Notes: a model not told the origin generated them from the letters alone. DNA of 64,000 nucleotides from Arthrobacter woluwensis (GCF_900105345.1 NZ_FNSN01000003.1:2418001-2482000), one strand, 5' to 3'. Shown: positions 26,893 to 38,510, numbered from the stretch's first letter. A program made the numbers and translations.

Positions 26893-27642
26893 CTACCCCA
26901 TCGGAGGACGCGGACCGAGGACATCTGTGCCAATCCTGAGGTGTGTCGCGCCACAGGCGATGGCGTCCTCCAGATCGTGGCTCATGCCCGCGGAGAGGAG
27001 CGTCGCCTCCGGGTGGGCCGACTGCAGCTCACCCGAGAGCCGGTGAAGCCACTCGAAGGCCGGCCGAGGGTCGGCCCCGAGCGGGGCGACGGCCATGAGG
27101 CCACGCAGGCGCAGGCCCTCCAGGGAGGCCACGTGATCCGCCAGCGCCGGCAGGCTCGCCGGAAGGGCTCCGCCGCGCCGGGTCTGCTCCTCCGCCGCCG
27201 GGTCCAGGTTGACCTGCAGCAGCACATCGAGATTGGCGCGGCCGCCGTTCTCCCGTTCCCCCAGCACGGCCCGGGAGAGGGCGGTGGCGATGGACTCCCG
27301 GTCCACTGAGTGCACCGCCGATGCGTAGCGCACGACCGACCGGGCCTTGTTGCTCTGCAGCTGGCCGATGAAGTGCCAGCTGAGTCCCTCCAGATCGACC
27401 AGCTCCGACGCCTTCGCCGAGGCTTCCTGGTCCCGGTTCTCGCCGACCTCCCGGACGCCCAGGGAGTACAGCCGCCGGACGTCCTCCGCGGGATGGAACT
27501 TCGTGACCACGATCAGCTCGGGCTTCTCCCGGGCGGCCCGTCGCGAGGCGTCCTCGATGCGCTGATGAACCCGTTCGAGCCGGGCGGCCAGCTCCGCGGT
27601 CCGCTCATCCTGCGGCGCGCCGTCGGGCGATTGGGCGTTCAT
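26893..27642 (-). CDS. YggS/PROSC-type pyridoxal phosphate homeostasis protein
   Basis: This 249-residue PLP-binding protein keeps free pyridoxal phosphate in balance and is not a racemase despite its fold. The PLP lysine lies in LIVVTKFHP, followed by VGENRDQEA, WHFIGQLQSNKAR, the HSVDRES segment and the C-terminal SAGMSHDLEDAI and RIGTDVLG motifs. In most homologues the second motif reads VGENYVQE; here Tyr-Val is Arg-Asp. ATG 27642 overlaps the pgeF stop by 4 nt, fixing it over an upstream GTG at 27654. Confidence 0.92.
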   Translation of the reverse strand: MNAQSPDGAPQDERTAELAARLERVHQRIEDASRRAAREKPELIVVTKFHPAEDVRRLYSLGVREVGENRDQEASAKASELVDLEGLSWHFIGQLQSNKARSVVRYASAVHSVDRESIATALSRAVLGERENGGRANLDVLLQVNLDPAAEEQTRRGGALPASLPALADHVASLEGLRLRGLMAVAPLGADPRPAFEWLHRLSGELQSAHPEATLLSAGMSHDLEDAIACGATHLRIGTDVLGPRPPMG

Positions 27643-28334
27643 GCGTTCTCCCACCAGATCAGTCCCGCAAGGCGTCCCTCACCGGGGGCCCGCCGGTGCG
27701 AGTACAGAGTGTCATTCTCCATCGTGCAGTCCCCGCGGTACAGCACGGGGACGCCCTCGGCCGCGAGCTGCGCGCTCACACCGGCCGGCAGATCCAGGGC
27801 AGGAGTACCCCAGCTCGTCTCGGCGAAGGTGCCGGGCACGAGCTCCGCGACCTCGTCCCGCAGCGCGGCGGGAACCTCGTAACAGTGCCCGCAGACGCTC
27901 GGGCCCAGCCAGGCCTTGATGTCACGCGCGCCCAGGCGGCGCATGGCCTGGAGCGCGGCGGGCACCACACCGGCGGCGAGGCCTGGACGGCCTGCGTGGA
28001 CGGCGGCCAGGACGGGTGCGCCGTCGCCGTCGCCGGCCAGCAGCACGGGCACGCAATCGGCGACCATGACGGCCAGGGGCAGCCCACGCGAGACCAGGCC
28101 GTCCGCCACGGGCGCCTCAGCGCCCCGGCTCACGGCGTCGACCACGGCCACATCCGCGCCATGGACCTGGGACATGTACTGCACCGGCCCCGCGCCGAGG
28201 CGTTCTTCGAGCGCCGCCCGGTGCTCCCTTACGGCTTCCGCGTCGTCGCCGACGTGGAACGCCAGATTCCCGGCTTCCGTGCTGGTGAACGCTCCGCGCA
28301 CGCCAGGGATCAGTTCCGCCTGCCAGGCGAACAT
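27639..28334 (-). CDS. pgeF: Peptidoglycan editing factor (laccase-domain protein)
   Basis: The 231-residue protein belongs to the YfiH/PgeF family, which removes wrongly built muropeptide precursors carrying L-Ser. The metal/catalytic motifs are QVHGADV, MVADCVPVLL and AVHAGRPGL, with the Cys and two His of the family, plus WLGPSVCGHCYEVP. The frame runs further upstream, but ATG 28334 has AAAGGA before it and begins the homology. It follows the ftsZ terminator and overlaps the PLP protein gene by 4 nt. Confidence 0.9.
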   Translation of the reverse strand: MFAWQAELIPGVRGAFTSTEAGNLAFHVGDDAEAVREHRAALEERLGAGPVQYMSQVHGADVAVVDAVSRGAEAPVADGLVSRGLPLAVMVADCVPVLLAGDGDGAPVLAAVHAGRPGLAAGVVPAALQAMRRLGARDIKAWLGPSVCGHCYEVPAALRDEVAELVPGTFAETSWGTPALDLPAGVSAQLAAEGVPVLYRGDCTMENDTLYSHRRAPGEGRLAGLIWWENA

Positions 28335-28361
28335 CGCTGGTCCTTTCCTCAGGTCCTCATG

Positions 28362-28400
28362 GACAGGGACCCGCAAGCCGGTGGCCTGCGGGTCCCTGTC
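28362..28400 (-). terminator. Terminator after ftsZ
   Basis: An 18-bp stem with one mismatch (28362-28379 with 28383-28400) lies 21 bp past the ftsZ stop and before pgeF. It likely attenuates rather than fully ends transcription, since pgeF begins 28 bp further on. Confidence 0.75.
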
Positions 28401-28420
28401 CTCAGTTCAGTCGTGCCGGC

Positions 28421-29611
28421 CTACTTGAGGAAGTCCGGAACGTCCAGCTCGCCGCCACTGCTGAGGTCGGGCTCGACGACGGTCGGCAGCTCGGCCTGGA
28501 AGTCCGGCTCCTTCACGGGGCTGGAGGAGCGCTGGCCCCAGGCGCTGAGGCCAGCCGCCGGGGTGGCGGCCGGAGCAGCGGCCGCGGGACGCTGGGCAGG
28601 CTGCGCGGGAGCAGGCTCCTGAGCCGGCACGGCGGGCTTGCTCTCCAGGGACGGGGAGGTCGCCTGGACATCGTCGAAGCCGGCCGCGATGACCGTGACA
28701 CGGGCCTCGTCACCGAGAGCGTCGTCGATGACGGCGCCGAAGATGATGTTGGCCTCGGGGTGCGCGACCTCCTGGACCAGACGGGCCGCCTCGTTGATCT
28801 CGAACAGACCGAGGTCACTGCCACCCTGGATGGAGAGGAGCACACCGTGCGCGCCGTCGATCGACGCCTCGAGGAGTGGCGAGGCGATCGCAAGCTCGGC
28901 GGCCTTGACCGCACGGTCGTCACCGCGTGCCGAGCCGATGCCCATGAGGGCCGAACCGGCGCCCTGCATGACCGACTTCACGTCGGCGAAGTCGAGGTTG
29001 ATCAGACCCGGGGTCGTGATGAGGTCCGTGATGCCCTGAACACCGGAGAGCAGCACCTGGTCTGCGGAGCGGAAGGCGTCCAGGACTGAGACGTTGCGGT
29101 CGCTGATGGACAGCAGGCGGTCGTTCGGGATGACGATGAGGGTGTCGACCTCGTCGCGCAGCGCGTCGATGCCGTTCTCGGCACTGGTGGCGCGTCGCTT
29201 CCCTTCGAAGGTGAAGGGACGGGTGACGACACCGATGGTCAGGGCGCCGAGCGAGCGGGCGATGCGCGCCACGACGGGAGCGCCACCGGTGCCGGTGCCG
29301 CCGCCTTCGCCGGCGGTCACGAAGACCATGTCCGCGCCGCGGAGCACCTCTTCGATCTCGTCCGAGTGGTCCTCGGCGGCCTGGCGTCCGACATCGGGGT
29401 TGGCGCCGGCGCCGAGGCCGCGGGTGAGCTCACGCCCGACGTCGAGCTTGACGTCCGCGTCACTCATCAGGAGCGCCTGGGCATCGGTGTTGATGGCGAT
29501 GAATTCCACACCGCGCAGCCCAACGTCAATCATCCGGTTGACGGCATTCACGCCACCGCCGCCGATGCCGACGACCTTGATGACGGCCAAGTAATTCTGC
29601 GGTGCTGCCAC
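28421..29611 (-). CDS. ftsZ: Cell division GTPase FtsZ
   Basis: FtsZ forms the Z ring. The 396-residue protein has the tubulin signature GGGTGTG (103-109), the [13 protein letters not shown] nucleotide loop near the start, the T7 loop [14 protein letters not shown] that supplies catalytic aspartates, then a Pro/Ala linker (about 320-370) and the C-terminal tail ELDVPDFLK that binds SepF and other partners. GTG 29611 has AAGGGG upstream. ftsA is absent between ftsQ and ftsZ, normal for actinobacteria. The 168-bp gap to ftsQ holds a promoter with a palindrome. Confidence 0.98.
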   Translation of the reverse strand: MAAPQNYLAVIKVVGIGGGGVNAVNRMIDVGLRGVEFIAINTDAQALLMSDADVKLDVGRELTRGLGAGANPDVGRQAAEDHSDEIEEVLRGADMVFVTAGEGGGTGTGGAPVVARIARSLGALTIGVVTRPFTFEGKRRATSAENGIDALRDEVDTLIVIPNDRLLSISDRNVSVLDAFRSADQVLLSGVQGITDLITTPGLINLDFADVKSVMQGAGSALMGIGSARGDDRAVKAAELAIASPLLEASIDGAHGVLLSIQGGSDLGLFEINEAARLVQEVAHPEANIIFGAVIDDALGDEARVTVIAAGFDDVQATSPSLESKPAVPAQEPAPAQPAQRPAAAAPAATPAAGLSAWGQRSSSPVKEPDFQAELPTVVEPDLSSGGELDVPDFLK

Positions 29612-29664
29612 GTTACGTGCCCCTTGGGTAGTTTCTTACGATGTCTGCTCTCAACCCAAACCTT

Positions 29665-29696
29665 AACCCTCTAGTTGAGGGTTATAGTTATGTCAA
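29665..29696 (-). promoter_or_regulatory. ftsZ promoter with operator-like palindrome
   Basis: On the minus strand a consensus -35 TTGACA (29696 to 29691) is followed at 17 bp by a weak -10, TAGAGG. A perfect inverted repeat AACCCTC/GAGGGTT (29665-29671 with 29677-29683, 5-nt centre) overlaps this -10. The palindrome could bind a repressor or form a short hairpin at the mRNA 5' end. Confidence 0.5.
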
Positions 29697-29779
29697 GTAA
29701 CTCTGTCTTTGACGGTATGTGCTGCACTGCCCACAATCAATGACCCCGGCGCGCGTGTCGCCCAAGTCCGCCGGGCAAG

Positions 29780-30541
29780 TCACTTGGTGACCGGGTGCCT
29801 GGGGGCGCTCACATCGAAGGTGTGCACCGGGTTCTGAGGGTCCTCCGGCATCTTGAGCAGGGCCTGGAGGACCTTCGACTTCAGCTCCATGTCCTCCGCG
29901 TTGCCCCAGACGACCTTGCGGCCATCCTTCAGGTTGAGGGTGACGGAATCGACCGAGGAAGCGGTGGCATCCGACAGCAGCGCCAGCACCGACGGCGGTA
30001 GCGTGCCCAGCACCGACGTGACCGTGGCGAAGACGTCCGCCGACATCTTCTTGTCCGTCCCGTCCACGAGAGGCAGCTTCGCCGCCCCCGGATCCTTGAC
30101 GGCGGCCAGCGGCGTGCCCTCCGCGTCCACCAGGCTGAGCCCTGCCGCCTTCTTGAGCACCGCCACGGGCGCTCGTTCGACGACATCGATCACCAGCGTG
30201 TTCGGCGGCCGGAAGTGCATGTCCCAGGACTTGATCTGCACCACGGGCTGCAGCAGCCGCTCCACGTCATCATGACTGATCTGAGGGAGCGGCTTGCCTT
30301 GCAGCGGCTTCAGCTTGTCCTGGATCTGCTGCGCGCCCACGATCCTGGTCCCCCGGACCGACACGTCCTTGAGGGCCAGCACCGGGCTGTACACCGCCAC
30401 GAGCATGATGAGCGCGACGACGACCACCACGGCGCCCAGCGTGAGCAGGAGATTCCTGCGGCGCCGGAGCCGGGGCGGCTCGGGGAAGGCGAGGACGTCG
30501 GCGACGCCCTCCCCCGATCCTCCGGTGCGCTGCTCAGCCAT
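29780..30541 (-). CDS. ftsQ: Cell division protein FtsQ
   Basis: FtsQ is a single-pass membrane protein of the divisome that joins the FtsL/FtsB and FtsW/FtsI parts. The 253 residues have a cytoplasmic start (1-28), one membrane helix (about 29-50, LLLTLGAVVVVVALIMLVAV), the POTRA domain (VSVRGTRIVGAQQIQDKLKP) and the FtsQ domain. The gene overlaps the end of murC by 8 nt, so translation is coupled. Confidence 0.92.
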   Translation of the reverse strand: MAEQRTGGSGEGVADVLAFPEPPRLRRRRNLLLTLGAVVVVVALIMLVAVYSPVLALKDVSVRGTRIVGAQQIQDKLKPLQGKPLPQISHDDVERLLQPVVQIKSWDMHFRPPNTLVIDVVERAPVAVLKKAAGLSLVDAEGTPLAAVKDPGAAKLPLVDGTDKKMSADVFATVTSVLGTLPPSVLALLSDATASSVDSVTLNLKDGRKVVWGNAEDMELKSKVLQALLKMPEDPQNPVHTFDVSAPRHPVTK

Positions 30542-31925
30542 CGGATTCCTTCGCGGACAGTGCTTCCAGGATCTGCTCGCCGTAGGCGGTCACATCGCCC
30601 GCGCCGACGGTCAGGACGATGTCGCCGGCCTGCGCCGTCGCCAGCAGCGCCTCAAGAGCGGGTGCTCCCGCAGCACTCGGCTCCGTGCCCAGCGGATCGG
30701 TGATCAAACGGCTCGTGACGCCCTCGATGGGGTCCTCGCGGGCGGGGTAGATGTCCAGCACGACGGCGGTGTCCGCCAGACGCAGGCTGTCCGCGAACTC
30801 CTGCGCGAACTCCCGCGTGCGGGAGAACAGGTGCGGCTGGAAGAGGACGTGCAGACGGTGCTCCCCCGCGACGCTCCGGGCGGCGCTCAGGGCCGCGCGG
30901 ACCTCCGTCGGGTGGTGGGCGTAGTCGTCGTAGACCTTCACCCCACGGGCCTCGCCCTTGAACTCGAAGCGGCGCGCGGCGCCACGGAAACCCTTCAGGG
31001 CGTGCAAGGCGTCCTCGGCGTTGATGCCCAGCTCCAGTGCGACGCCGAGAGCCGCCAGCGCGTTCAGCTGGTTGTGCCGGCCGGGGACGGCGAGCTCGAG
31101 CGGGTACTCCTGCTCGCCCACCCGGACCGAGGGATCCTGGTCCGTGCCGAGCAGTCGCAGCTCGGCCCGTTCCGACGCGCCGTACCGCAGGACCCGGGTG
31201 CTGCCCCGCGCGGTGACGCGGTCCGCCAGGGCGGCGGCGCCGTCGTCGTCCGCGCAGACCACCAGCAAGCCGTCCGCGGGCAGCAGGGCCGTGAAGTCGT
31301 CGAAGGCCTGGTACACGGCCTCGGCCGTGCCGTAGTGGTCGAGGTGGTCCGCCTCGACATTGGTGACGACGGCGATGCGCGGCGCGTAGTTCAGGAACGA
31401 GCCGTCCGACTCATCCGCCTCGGCCACGAACACGTCGTCCGCGCCGCTCGCCGCGTTGACGCCGAGGGCCGGCACCGCCGCGCCGATCGCGTAACTCGGA
31501 TCCAGCCCGATGCCTTTGAGAAGAACCGTGATCATCGACGTGGTGGTGGTCTTGCCGTGCGTGCCGGCCACCGTGACCACACGGTCCTGCCCCATGAGAG
31601 CGGCCAGCGCCTGCGAACGGTGCAGCACGGGCAGCCCCGCCTCCCGCGCGGCCACGAGCTCCGGGTTGTCGGCACGGATGGCGGAGCCCGCCACCACGGT
31701 GCGGGCGTCACCCAGGTTCGCAGCGTCATAGCCGACGGCGATCCGGGCGCCTTGCACCGCCAGGTCCCGCATCACGGGGAGGTCCTTGGCATCCGAACCG
31801 GACACGGCGACGTCGCGGGCCACCATGATGCGGGCGACGGCGGACATGCCGACCCCGCCGATGCCGATGAAATGCACCGGCTGCTCCACCGGCGTGCCTG
31901 CGAAGCTCAGGTCAGGGGTACTCAT
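30534..31925 (-). CDS. murC: UDP-N-acetylmuramate--L-alanine ligase
   Basis: MurC adds the first amino acid, L-alanine, to UDP-MurNAc. The 463-residue protein starts with the Rossmann motif [15 protein letters not shown], has the ATP loop [17 protein letters not shown] and the [10 protein letters not shown] motif typical of MurC. ATG 31925 overlaps the murG stop (ATGA) and its own end overlaps ftsQ, so it is tightly coupled to both. Confidence 0.97.
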   Translation of the reverse strand: MSTPDLSFAGTPVEQPVHFIGIGGVGMSAVARIMVARDVAVSGSDAKDLPVMRDLAVQGARIAVGYDAANLGDARTVVAGSAIRADNPELVAAREAGLPVLHRSQALAALMGQDRVVTVAGTHGKTTTTSMITVLLKGIGLDPSYAIGAAVPALGVNAASGADDVFVAEADESDGSFLNYAPRIAVVTNVEADHLDHYGTAEAVYQAFDDFTALLPADGLLVVCADDDGAAALADRVTARGSTRVLRYGASERAELRLLGTDQDPSVRVGEQEYPLELAVPGRHNQLNALAALGVALELGINAEDALHALKGFRGAARRFEFKGEARGVKVYDDYAHHPTEVRAALSAARSVAGEHRLHVLFQPHLFSRTREFAQEFADSLRLADTAVVLDIYPAREDPIEGVTSRLITDPLGTEPSAAGAPALEALLATAQAGDIVLTVGAGDVTAYGEQILEALSAKESDG

Positions 31926-33025
31926 ACTCGTGCTGCCTCCACCATCATGTCTGTCACGCGTTCGTCCGCATCGCGGATGCCCTGCTGTCGCGCCACCGCG
32001 GACATGGTCCGCAGCGCCTCCGCGTCCAGCACGAGCGGTATCACCGTTCCTTCAAGGTAGGCGGTGTCCAGTTCGGCATCCTTCACCAGCAGCGCTCCCC
32101 CGGCGGACACGAGGCCCGCAGCGTTGAGAGCCTGTTCGCCGTTGCCGATCGGCAGCGGCACGAACACCGCGGGGACTCCGACTGCCGAGACCTCACACAC
32201 CGTCCCGGCGCCGCTGCGGCAGAGCAGGAGATCGGCTGCCGCATAGACGTTCTCCATGCCATCCACGTACTCCACCTGGCGATACCCTTCCGCGGCGAGC
32301 GGGGCGCCGGAAGCGTCCAGGACGGACTTCCCGCGGCCGGTGATGTGCAGGGTCTGGATCCCGGCGGCCGCCAGCGCCGGCAGGCTCCGGGCGATCACGG
32401 TGTTGATGCTCTGCGCTCCCGAGGAACCGCCGGTCACGATCAGCGTGGGGCGGTCCTGGTCCAGGCCGAGTGCCGCGCGGGCCGCGGTCCGCGCGGCGTC
32501 GCGGTCCAGCTCGGCGATCTGACGGCGCATCGGCATGCCGACGTGCCGGGAGCCCTTGAGCCGGGTTTCGGTGAACGCCGTCCCGGTGGCGGCTGCGAAC
32601 ATCGCGCCCACCCTGTTGGCCAGGCCCGGACGGACATTGGCTTCGTGGACCACCACGGGGATCCCGAGCTGGCGGGCGGCCAGGTACATCGGGGTGCACA
32701 CGTAGCCCCCGACGCCGAACAGCACATCCGCCTGCGCGTCGCGCAGGATGCCACGCGCCTGCTTCACGGCGCCGAACAGGCGGCCCGGCAGACGCAGCAG
32801 ATCGGCGGACGGCTTCCGGGGCAGCGGAACGCGGTCGATGGTCTTCAGCTCATACCCGGCTTCCGGGACCAACCGGGCCTCCATCCCACTGGCCGTCCCA
32901 ACCGCCACCACCTGGGCCTCTGGAAGACGCGCCCGGAGGGCGTCCGCCACGGCGAGCATCGGGCTGATGTGTCCCGTGGTGCCACCTCCTGCAATGACCA
33001 CGGACAAGGACGACGGGGTGTTCAC
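31922..33025 (-). CDS. murG: UDP-N-acetylglucosamine transferase MurG
   Basis: MurG turns lipid I into lipid II on the inner face of the membrane. The 367-residue protein has the G-loop [20 protein letters not shown], the acceptor loop [25 protein letters not shown] and the UDP-GlcNAc site SGAGTVCE. The open frame extends far upstream, but GTG 33025 overlaps the ftsW stop as GTGA and starts the family homology. Confidence 0.96.
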   Translation of the reverse strand: MNTPSSLSVVIAGGGTTGHISPMLAVADALRARLPEAQVVAVGTASGMEARLVPEAGYELKTIDRVPLPRKPSADLLRLPGRLFGAVKQARGILRDAQADVLFGVGGYVCTPMYLAARQLGIPVVVHEANVRPGLANRVGAMFAAATGTAFTETRLKGSRHVGMPMRRQIAELDRDAARTAARAALGLDQDRPTLIVTGGSSGAQSINTVIARSLPALAAAGIQTLHITGRGKSVLDASGAPLAAEGYRQVEYVDGMENVYAAADLLLCRSGAGTVCEVSAVGVPAVFVPLPIGNGEQALNAAGLVSAGGALLVKDAELDTAYLEGTVIPLVLDAEALRTMSAVARQQGIRDADERVTDMMVEAARV

Positions 33026-34362
33026 GATCGGGACGCTCTTTCCTGCGTGCGGGGCGCGCGGTCGGTGGTGGTCTTCTTGGTGGTGCGTGGCTTGGGCTTC
33101 CCGGGGCGGGCCAAAAGGCGCAGTCCTTTTCCTGACTTGCCGGACTTCCCGGTCACGCCGCCGGTCCCGGCGCGGGACGGATCGGAGTCCCTCGCGAGGG
33201 ACAGCACGACGCCGATCGCGATCAGGGTCATCAGGAGGGCGGAGCCGCCGTACGAGATGAGCGGCAGAGGGACGCCGATGACCGGCAGCAGCCCGGTCAC
33301 CATGGCCATGTTCACCGTGGCCTGGCCCAGGATCCACACCATGATGGCGCCGCCGAGCACCCGGTGGAACAGCTGCTCCTGGCGGATGACCACGCGGTAG
33401 ATGTTGATGCCCAGCACTGCGAACAGGACGAGGACGACAACGGCGCCCACGAGGCCCAGCTCCTCGCCGATGATGGCGAAGATGAAGTCGTTGTGGGCCT
33501 CGGGGATCCAGGAGTACTTCTGACGGCTCTGGCCGAGGCCCGTGCCGAGGAGGCCGCCGGAGGCCAGGCCGTACAGGCCGCCCGTGCTCTGGTAAGCCGA
33601 GTCATAGTCGTCGCTGCACGCCTGACCGGTGACCCACGTGGTGACACGGCACATGCGGTTGCCGCTCGTGAGGGCGGCCATGCCCGCGAGGCCGATCAGA
33701 AGGAGCCCGAAGCCGCCCAGGATGCGGTAGTTCACCCCGGCGAAGAACAGCGCCGAGAAGAGGATGGACATGAGGATCAGGGCCGTGCCGAGGTCGTGCT
33801 GGACCATGACGATGCCGACGATCACGCCGCCGAAGATCACCGCCGGGATGTACACATGCTTCCACTGATCGAGGAGCTTCTCCTTGCGGAAGAGCACGTG
33901 CGCCAGCCACACGGCCATGGCGAGCTTGGCCGCTTCCGAGGGCTGCAGGGAGAACCCGCCGACGTTGATCCAGTTCAGGTTGCCGTTCACCTTCGTGCCG
34001 ACCACGAAGAGCGCCAGCAGAAGAGCCACGGCCAGGAAGTACGCGGGCCAGGCGATGCGATGCCAGAAGCGCACATTGCTGCGTGAGATCAGGATCATCA
34101 CGACGAAGCCGAGCACCGCCACGACACCCTGTTTGAGGCCGTTGGCGTAGGGCGACTCCCCCGCCGCGATCGACTCCACACTGGAGGCCGAGACCACCAT
34201 GAGGACACCGATCGCCGTCAGCGCGACAGTCGATCCGAGGATCAGGTAATACGCGGAATTGCCGGCGCCGGCGCCCCGGCCCTCGATCCGTCGGAACAAG
34301 GAGTCCAGACCGTTCCGGGCGCGGGACCACCACCCGGTGGCTTGCTGAGGCGTGTTCTGCAC
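33022..34362 (-). CDS. ftsW: Peptidoglycan glycosyltransferase FtsW
   Basis: FtsW is a SEDS-family enzyme that polymerises lipid II at the septum together with FtsI. The 446-residue protein has about ten membrane segments and the SEDS motifs [24 protein letters not shown]-like [13 protein letters not shown] with the catalytic Asp, the [16 protein letters not shown] loop and [11 protein letters not shown]. The Lys/Thr/Arg-rich C-terminal tail (about 385-446) is cytoplasmic. GTG 34362 follows the murD stop by 3 nt. Confidence 0.95.
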   Translation of the reverse strand: MQNTPQQATGWWSRARNGLDSLFRRIEGRGAGAGNSAYYLILGSTVALTAIGVLMVVSASSVESIAAGESPYANGLKQGVVAVLGFVVMILISRSNVRFWHRIAWPAYFLAVALLLALFVVGTKVNGNLNWINVGGFSLQPSEAAKLAMAVWLAHVLFRKEKLLDQWKHVYIPAVIFGGVIVGIVMVQHDLGTALILMSILFSALFFAGVNYRILGGFGLLLIGLAGMAALTSGNRMCRVTTWVTGQACSDDYDSAYQSTGGLYGLASGGLLGTGLGQSRQKYSWIPEAHNDFIFAIIGEELGLVGAVVVLVLFAVLGINIYRVVIRQEQLFHRVLGGAIMVWILGQATVNMAMVTGLLPVIGVPLPLISYGGSALLMTLIAIGVVLSLARDSDPSRAGTGGVTGKSGKSGKGLRLLARPGKPKPRTTKKTTTDRAPRTQERASRS

Positions 34363-34365
34363 GGC

Positions 34366-35898
34366 CTACTCCTCGGTGTCGCCCGCCTGACCGAGAACGA
34401 CGTCACGGACCGCGTCGATGAAGGCCTGGCCGCGGTGGGCATAGGAAACGAATTGATCCATGGAGGCTGCGGCGGGCGCCAGCAGCACGGTGTCCCCCGA
34501 GGCCGCCTGGCCCCGCGCCATGGTGACGGCGCGCCGCATGGCGGAGTCGCCGTCGTCGGCTGCGGCTGCTTCCAGGGTGTCCAGGACGGGGGTGTCCGGG
34601 CTCTGGCGGGCCAGGGCCTCCCGGAGCTCGCGGCTTTCGGCGCCGATCAGCACCACGGCCTTGAGACGCTCGCGGTGGGCCAGCACGAGTTCGTCGTACT
34701 GGACGCCCTTGGCCAGGCCTCCGGCGATCCAGATGACGTTCTTGAACGACCCCAGGGCGGCGTCCGCGGCGTGCGGATTCGTGGCCTTGGAGTCGTTGAT
34801 CCAGAGGATCCCGTCCTGCTTCGCCACGGCCTGAATGCGGTGGCTGCCCGGCAGGTAGTCCTGCAGGCCCTTGCGGACAGCCTCCGGGGAGACGCCGGCC
34901 GCGCGGGCGAGGGCGGCGGCCGCCAGGGCGTTGGCCACCATGTGACGGGGCGCCACGGGACCCAGATCGGCCAGCGAGGCCAGCTCCTGGGCGGAGTTGC
35001 GGCGCTCTTCGATGAAGGCGCGGTCCACCAGAAGGTCCTCGACCACGCCGACCATGCTCAGTCCCGGCGAACCGGTGGTGAAGGCGATCGCACGGCAGCC
35101 TTCGACGACGTCGGCCTCCTCCACCATCGCCTCGGTCTCCCGCTGCTCGGCGTTGTAGACCGCGGCCACTTTGGTGTTGCGGTAGATCTTGGCCTTGTCG
35201 GCCAGATACGACTCGTAGGAGCCGTGCCAGTCCACATGGTCCTCGGCCACATTGAGGCAGACGCTCGCCAGAGGCGACAGCGACTCGCTCCAGTGCAGCT
35301 GGAAGCTGGAGAGCTCGACGGCGAACACGTCGTACTCGACCGGGTCACGCAGGGCGTCCAGCACCGGCGTGCCGACATTGCCGACCGCGATGGCCTTGAG
35401 GCCCGCGGCCTGCAGGATGGACTCGGTCATGCCGACCGTGGTGGTCTTGCCGTTGGTGCCGGTGATGGCGACCCACTCGGGCGTCTTCCGGCCTTCACGG
35501 ACCGAGACGCGCCAGGCGAGCTCGATGTCACCCCAGACGGCCACGTGACGGCGTGCCGCTTCGGCCAGCAGCGCCTGATCGGGCCGCCAGCCGGGCGAGG
35601 TCACCACGAGTTCCGCCGGCTCACCGTTGACGAGCGGCAGGTGGTCCACAGCGTCCGGGCCGAGCAGCACGTCGACCGCGCCGACGATCTTGAGGGTGTC
35701 CGCCTGGGCCCGGGCGGTGTCGGAGGTGGCCGAATCGACCACCACCACCTGGGCGCCGAGTTCGATGAGCGTGTCCGCGGCCGCGAAGCCGGAGACCCCG
35801 ATGCCGGTCACGACCACGCGCAGCCCGGACCAGTCGGCGTCCCAGGACCGCAGGGAGTCGAGGCGCTCGGCCAGTGCTGGATTCTGTGCGGCGGTCAC
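34366..35898 (-). CDS. murD: UDP-N-acetylmuramoylalanine--D-glutamate ligase
   Basis: MurD adds D-glutamate to UDP-MurNAc-L-Ala. The 510-residue protein shows [17 protein letters not shown], the ATP loop [28 protein letters not shown] and the [17 protein letters not shown] motif. GTG 35898 overlaps the mraY stop (GTGA), which fixes the start over an in-frame upstream codon. ftsW follows after 3 nt. Confidence 0.96.
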   Translation of the reverse strand: MTAAQNPALAERLDSLRSWDADWSGLRVVVTGIGVSGFAAADTLIELGAQVVVVDSATSDTARAQADTLKIVGAVDVLLGPDAVDHLPLVNGEPAELVVTSPGWRPDQALLAEAARRHVAVWGDIELAWRVSVREGRKTPEWVAITGTNGKTTTVGMTESILQAAGLKAIAVGNVGTPVLDALRDPVEYDVFAVELSSFQLHWSESLSPLASVCLNVAEDHVDWHGSYESYLADKAKIYRNTKVAAVYNAEQRETEAMVEEADVVEGCRAIAFTTGSPGLSMVGVVEDLLVDRAFIEERRNSAQELASLADLGPVAPRHMVANALAAAALARAAGVSPEAVRKGLQDYLPGSHRIQAVAKQDGILWINDSKATNPHAADAALGSFKNVIWIAGGLAKGVQYDELVLAHRERLKAVVLIGAESRELREALARQSPDTPVLDTLEAAAADDGDSAMRRAVTMARGQAASGDTVLLAPAAASMDQFVSYAHRGQAFIDAVRDVVLGQAGDTEE

Positions 35899-37001
35899 GG
35901 GGCGCTCAGCCAATCCGCGTAGAACACGCACAGGCCCAGACCCACGAAGAGACCGGCGAGGATCCAGAACCGAACCACCACCGTGGTCTCCTGCCAGCCC
36001 TTGAGCTCGAAGTGGTGCTGCAGCGGGGCCATCTTGAAGATGCGCTTGCCACCGCTGAGCTTGAAGTAACCCACCTGGAGGATGACCGAGAGGGAGATGA
36101 TCACGAACAGGCCGCCGATCAGGGCCAGCAGCAGTTCGGTGCGGGTGAGGATGGCGAAGCCGGCGACGGCGGCGCCGATGGCCAGGGAGCCCGTGTCACC
36201 CATGAAGATCTTGGCCGGCTTGGTGTTCCACCAGAGGAAGCCCACCAGGGCGGCGCTCATGATGGCCGCCAGGATGCTCAGATCCAGCGGGTCACGCACC
36301 TCGTAACACGGCACCCCGGGATCCACCACGGGGCAGGCGTACTTGCGCTGCCAGATGCCGATCAGGATGTAAGCGCCGAACACCATGATGGCGGCGCCCG
36401 AGGCCAGGCCGTCGAGCCCGTCCGTCAGGTTCACGCCGTTGGACGCCGCGGTGACCAGGAAGTTCGACCAGATCACGAACAGCACCGCGCCCACCACGGT
36501 CCCGCCGAACGCGAGGTTCAGCCACGGGATGTCCCGCACCAGGGAGATGTTGTAGGACGCCGGCGTCAGGCCGTTCTCGTCCGGGAAGGCGAGGGCGAGC
36601 AGTGCGAAGCTGATGCCCACCACCCCCTGCAGGATGAGCTTGCCCTTGGCGGTGAGCCCCAGGCTCTGCTGCTTGGAGATCTTCTTGAAGTCGTCGAGGA
36701 ACCCGACCAGGCCCATGCCCACTGTCAGGCCGAGCAGGAGCAGGCCGGATGCTGTCGGACCGCTCGTGTGCGGGTTCATGAGCCACATCAGCAGATGGGT
36801 CAGGAAGTACGCCAGCACCACGGAGCAGACCCACACGGCGCCGCCCATGGTGGGGGTGCCGCGCTTGGTGTGGTGCGACGTGGGTCCGTCGTCGCGGATG
36901 ATCTGGCCGTAGCCGCGCTTCACGAGAAGACGGATGAAGGCAGGGGTCCCCACCAGGGAGAACAGGAGCGCCATTCCAGCGCCGGTCAACAGGGCAATCA
37001 C
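35895..37001 (-). CDS. mraY: Phospho-N-acetylmuramoyl-pentapeptide transferase
   Basis: MraY makes lipid I by moving phospho-MurNAc-pentapeptide to undecaprenyl phosphate. The 368-residue membrane protein has about ten helices and the catalytic motifs GTPTMGG (in the first loop), [20 protein letters not shown] and [14 protein letters not shown] 37001 overlaps the murF stop (GTGA). Its position between murF and murD is standard for the cluster. Confidence 0.97.
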   Translation of the reverse strand: MIALLTGAGMALLFSLVGTPAFIRLLVKRGYGQIIRDDGPTSHHTKRGTPTMGGAVWVCSVVLAYFLTHLLMWLMNPHTSGPTASGLLLLGLTVGMGLVGFLDDFKKISKQQSLGLTAKGKLILQGVVGISFALLALAFPDENGLTPASYNISLVRDIPWLNLAFGGTVVGAVLFVIWSNFLVTAASNGVNLTDGLDGLASGAAIMVFGAYILIGIWQRKYACPVVDPGVPCYEVRDPLDLSILAAIMSAALVGFLWWNTKPAKIFMGDTGSLAIGAAVAGFAILTRTELLLALIGGLFVIISLSVILQVGYFKLSGGKRIFKMAPLQHHFELKGWQETTVVVRFWILAGLFVGLGLCVFYADWLSAP

Positions 37002-38497
37002 AGCTGTTCGCTCCCTTCCCCGCCGAGCGTCGGTCCATGCGTCGAGGCGGACGCGGGCGCAGCGGAAGTGGCCTGTCCACGTAATGCTATCCGATCACCC
37101 AGATGCCTCAGCCCAACGCCATTCGACGATTTGAAGAGCACCAGATCGCCCGGGAGCAGCTGCTCGTCGAGGATCGCCTCGGCCTCGTCGAGGTCCGCGG
37201 CGAAGAGCGCTTCGCTCCCCCACGACCCTTCGTTGATGGCCGAGATGTAGAGCGCCCGCGCCTCCTGGCCGACCACCAGAAGCTGGTCGATGTTCAGGCG
37301 CACCACCTGGGTCCCGACGGCGGTGTGCTCGCGGATCGAGTCCTCGCCGAGTTCCAGCATGGCGCCGAGCACGGCCCACGTCCGGCGCTCCCGGCCCAGC
37401 TGGGCGAGCGTCTTCAGCGCGGCGCGCATCGATTCGGGGTTGGCGTTGTACGCGTCGTTAATCACCGTCACGCCGTCGGGGCGCTCGGTGCGCTCCATCC
37501 GCCAGCGGCTCGAGGCCTTCTGGCTGCTGAGCGACGCGGCGATCTCCTCCGGCGGGACGCCCAGGGCGTAGGCCGCGGCCGCGGCGGCCAGGAGGTTGTT
37601 CACGTGGTGCAGCCCGATGAGCTGCGAGGAGACGGCATGGGTGGAGCCGTCCGGGAAATGCGCGTCGAAGACGGGCTGCCCGGCGTCGTCCAGGGTGAGG
37701 TTCTCCGCGCGCACGCCGGCGTCCGCCGAGCCGTCCGCGCTGAACCCGAGAACCGGCGCGACGGCGCGGTTCCGCATGGCGGCGACACGGCCGTCGTCGA
37801 GGTTGAGGATCACGGTGCCGTCCGCCGGGATCGCCTCGGCGAGCTCGCCCTTGGCGATCGCGATGTTCTCCACCCCGCCGAACTCCCCGGCGTGGGCGGT
37901 GCCGACGCACAGGACCACGCCGACCTCCGGGCGGACCATGCCGCACAGGTATTCGATGTGGCCGATGCCCGTGGCGCCCATCTCGATCACGAGATAGCGG
38001 GTGTCCGCGGTGGCCTGGAACACCGTGAGCGGGACGCCCACCTCACCGTTGTAGGAGCCCTGCGGCGCCACGGTGGGTCCCTGGGCGGACAGGATGCCGG
38101 CCAGGAGGTCCTTGGTGGTGGTCTTGCCGGCGGAGCCGGTGATGCCCACCACGGAGAACGGCTCGCCACGCTGTGCCCGGGCCTGCCGGATGCGCTCGAC
38201 GGCGGCCGCCGCCAGCGCGCCCATGGCGAGCACCGCGTCAGGGACGATCACGCTCGGGTACGGCAGTCCGCTCTCGTCCGTCACGAGGCGTTCGGCGAGC
38301 GTCAGGACTGCGCCGGAGGCGACAGCGGAACCGATGAAGTCATGCCCGTCGGCCTGCTCACCCGCCTTGGCCACGTAGAGCGAACCGGGGCTCGCCTCCC
38401 GCGAGTCGGTGACGACGGATGCCGGGGTCAGATGGGGATTGGCGGCCAGTTCGCCGCCCGTGATCTGGGCGATTTCAGCCGCTGTGAAGTCAATCAT
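36998..38497 (-). CDS. murF: UDP-N-acetylmuramoyl-tripeptide--D-alanyl-D-alanine ligase
   Basis: MurF adds the D-Ala-D-Ala pair. The 499-residue protein begins [17 protein letters not shown], has the ATP loop [15 protein letters not shown], the [12 protein letters not shown] stretch and [13 protein letters not shown], all typical of MurF. The open frame extends 27 codons upstream into murE, but ATG 38497 starts the homology. No clear ribosome site precedes it; a 13-bp gap follows murE, so re-initiation after murE is likely. Confidence 0.96.
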   Translation of the reverse strand: MIDFTAAEIAQITGGELAANPHLTPASVVTDSREASPGSLYVAKAGEQADGHDFIGSAVASGAVLTLAERLVTDESGLPYPSVIVPDAVLAMGALAAAAVERIRQARAQRGEPFSVVGITGSAGKTTTKDLLAGILSAQGPTVAPQGSYNGEVGVPLTVFQATADTRYLVIEMGATGIGHIEYLCGMVRPEVGVVLCVGTAHAGEFGGVENIAIAKGELAEAIPADGTVILNLDDGRVAAMRNRAVAPVLGFSADGSADAGVRAENLTLDDAGQPVFDAHFPDGSTHAVSSQLIGLHHVNNLLAAAAAAYALGVPPEEIAASLSSQKASSRWRMERTERPDGVTVINDAYNANPESMRAALKTLAQLGRERRTWAVLGAMLELGEDSIREHTAVGTQVVRLNIDQLLVVGQEARALYISAINEGSWGSEALFAADLDEAEAILDEQLLPGDLVLFKSSNGVGLRHLGDRIALRGQATSAAPASASTHGPTLGGEGSEQL

Positions 38498-38510
38498 CTC
38501 GTGTAGGAGC

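Noticed and set aside
29612-29779. Missing ftsA between ftsQ and ftsZ
   Set aside because: Actinobacteria normally lack ftsA; SepF does the anchoring and is present, so this is not a loss event.
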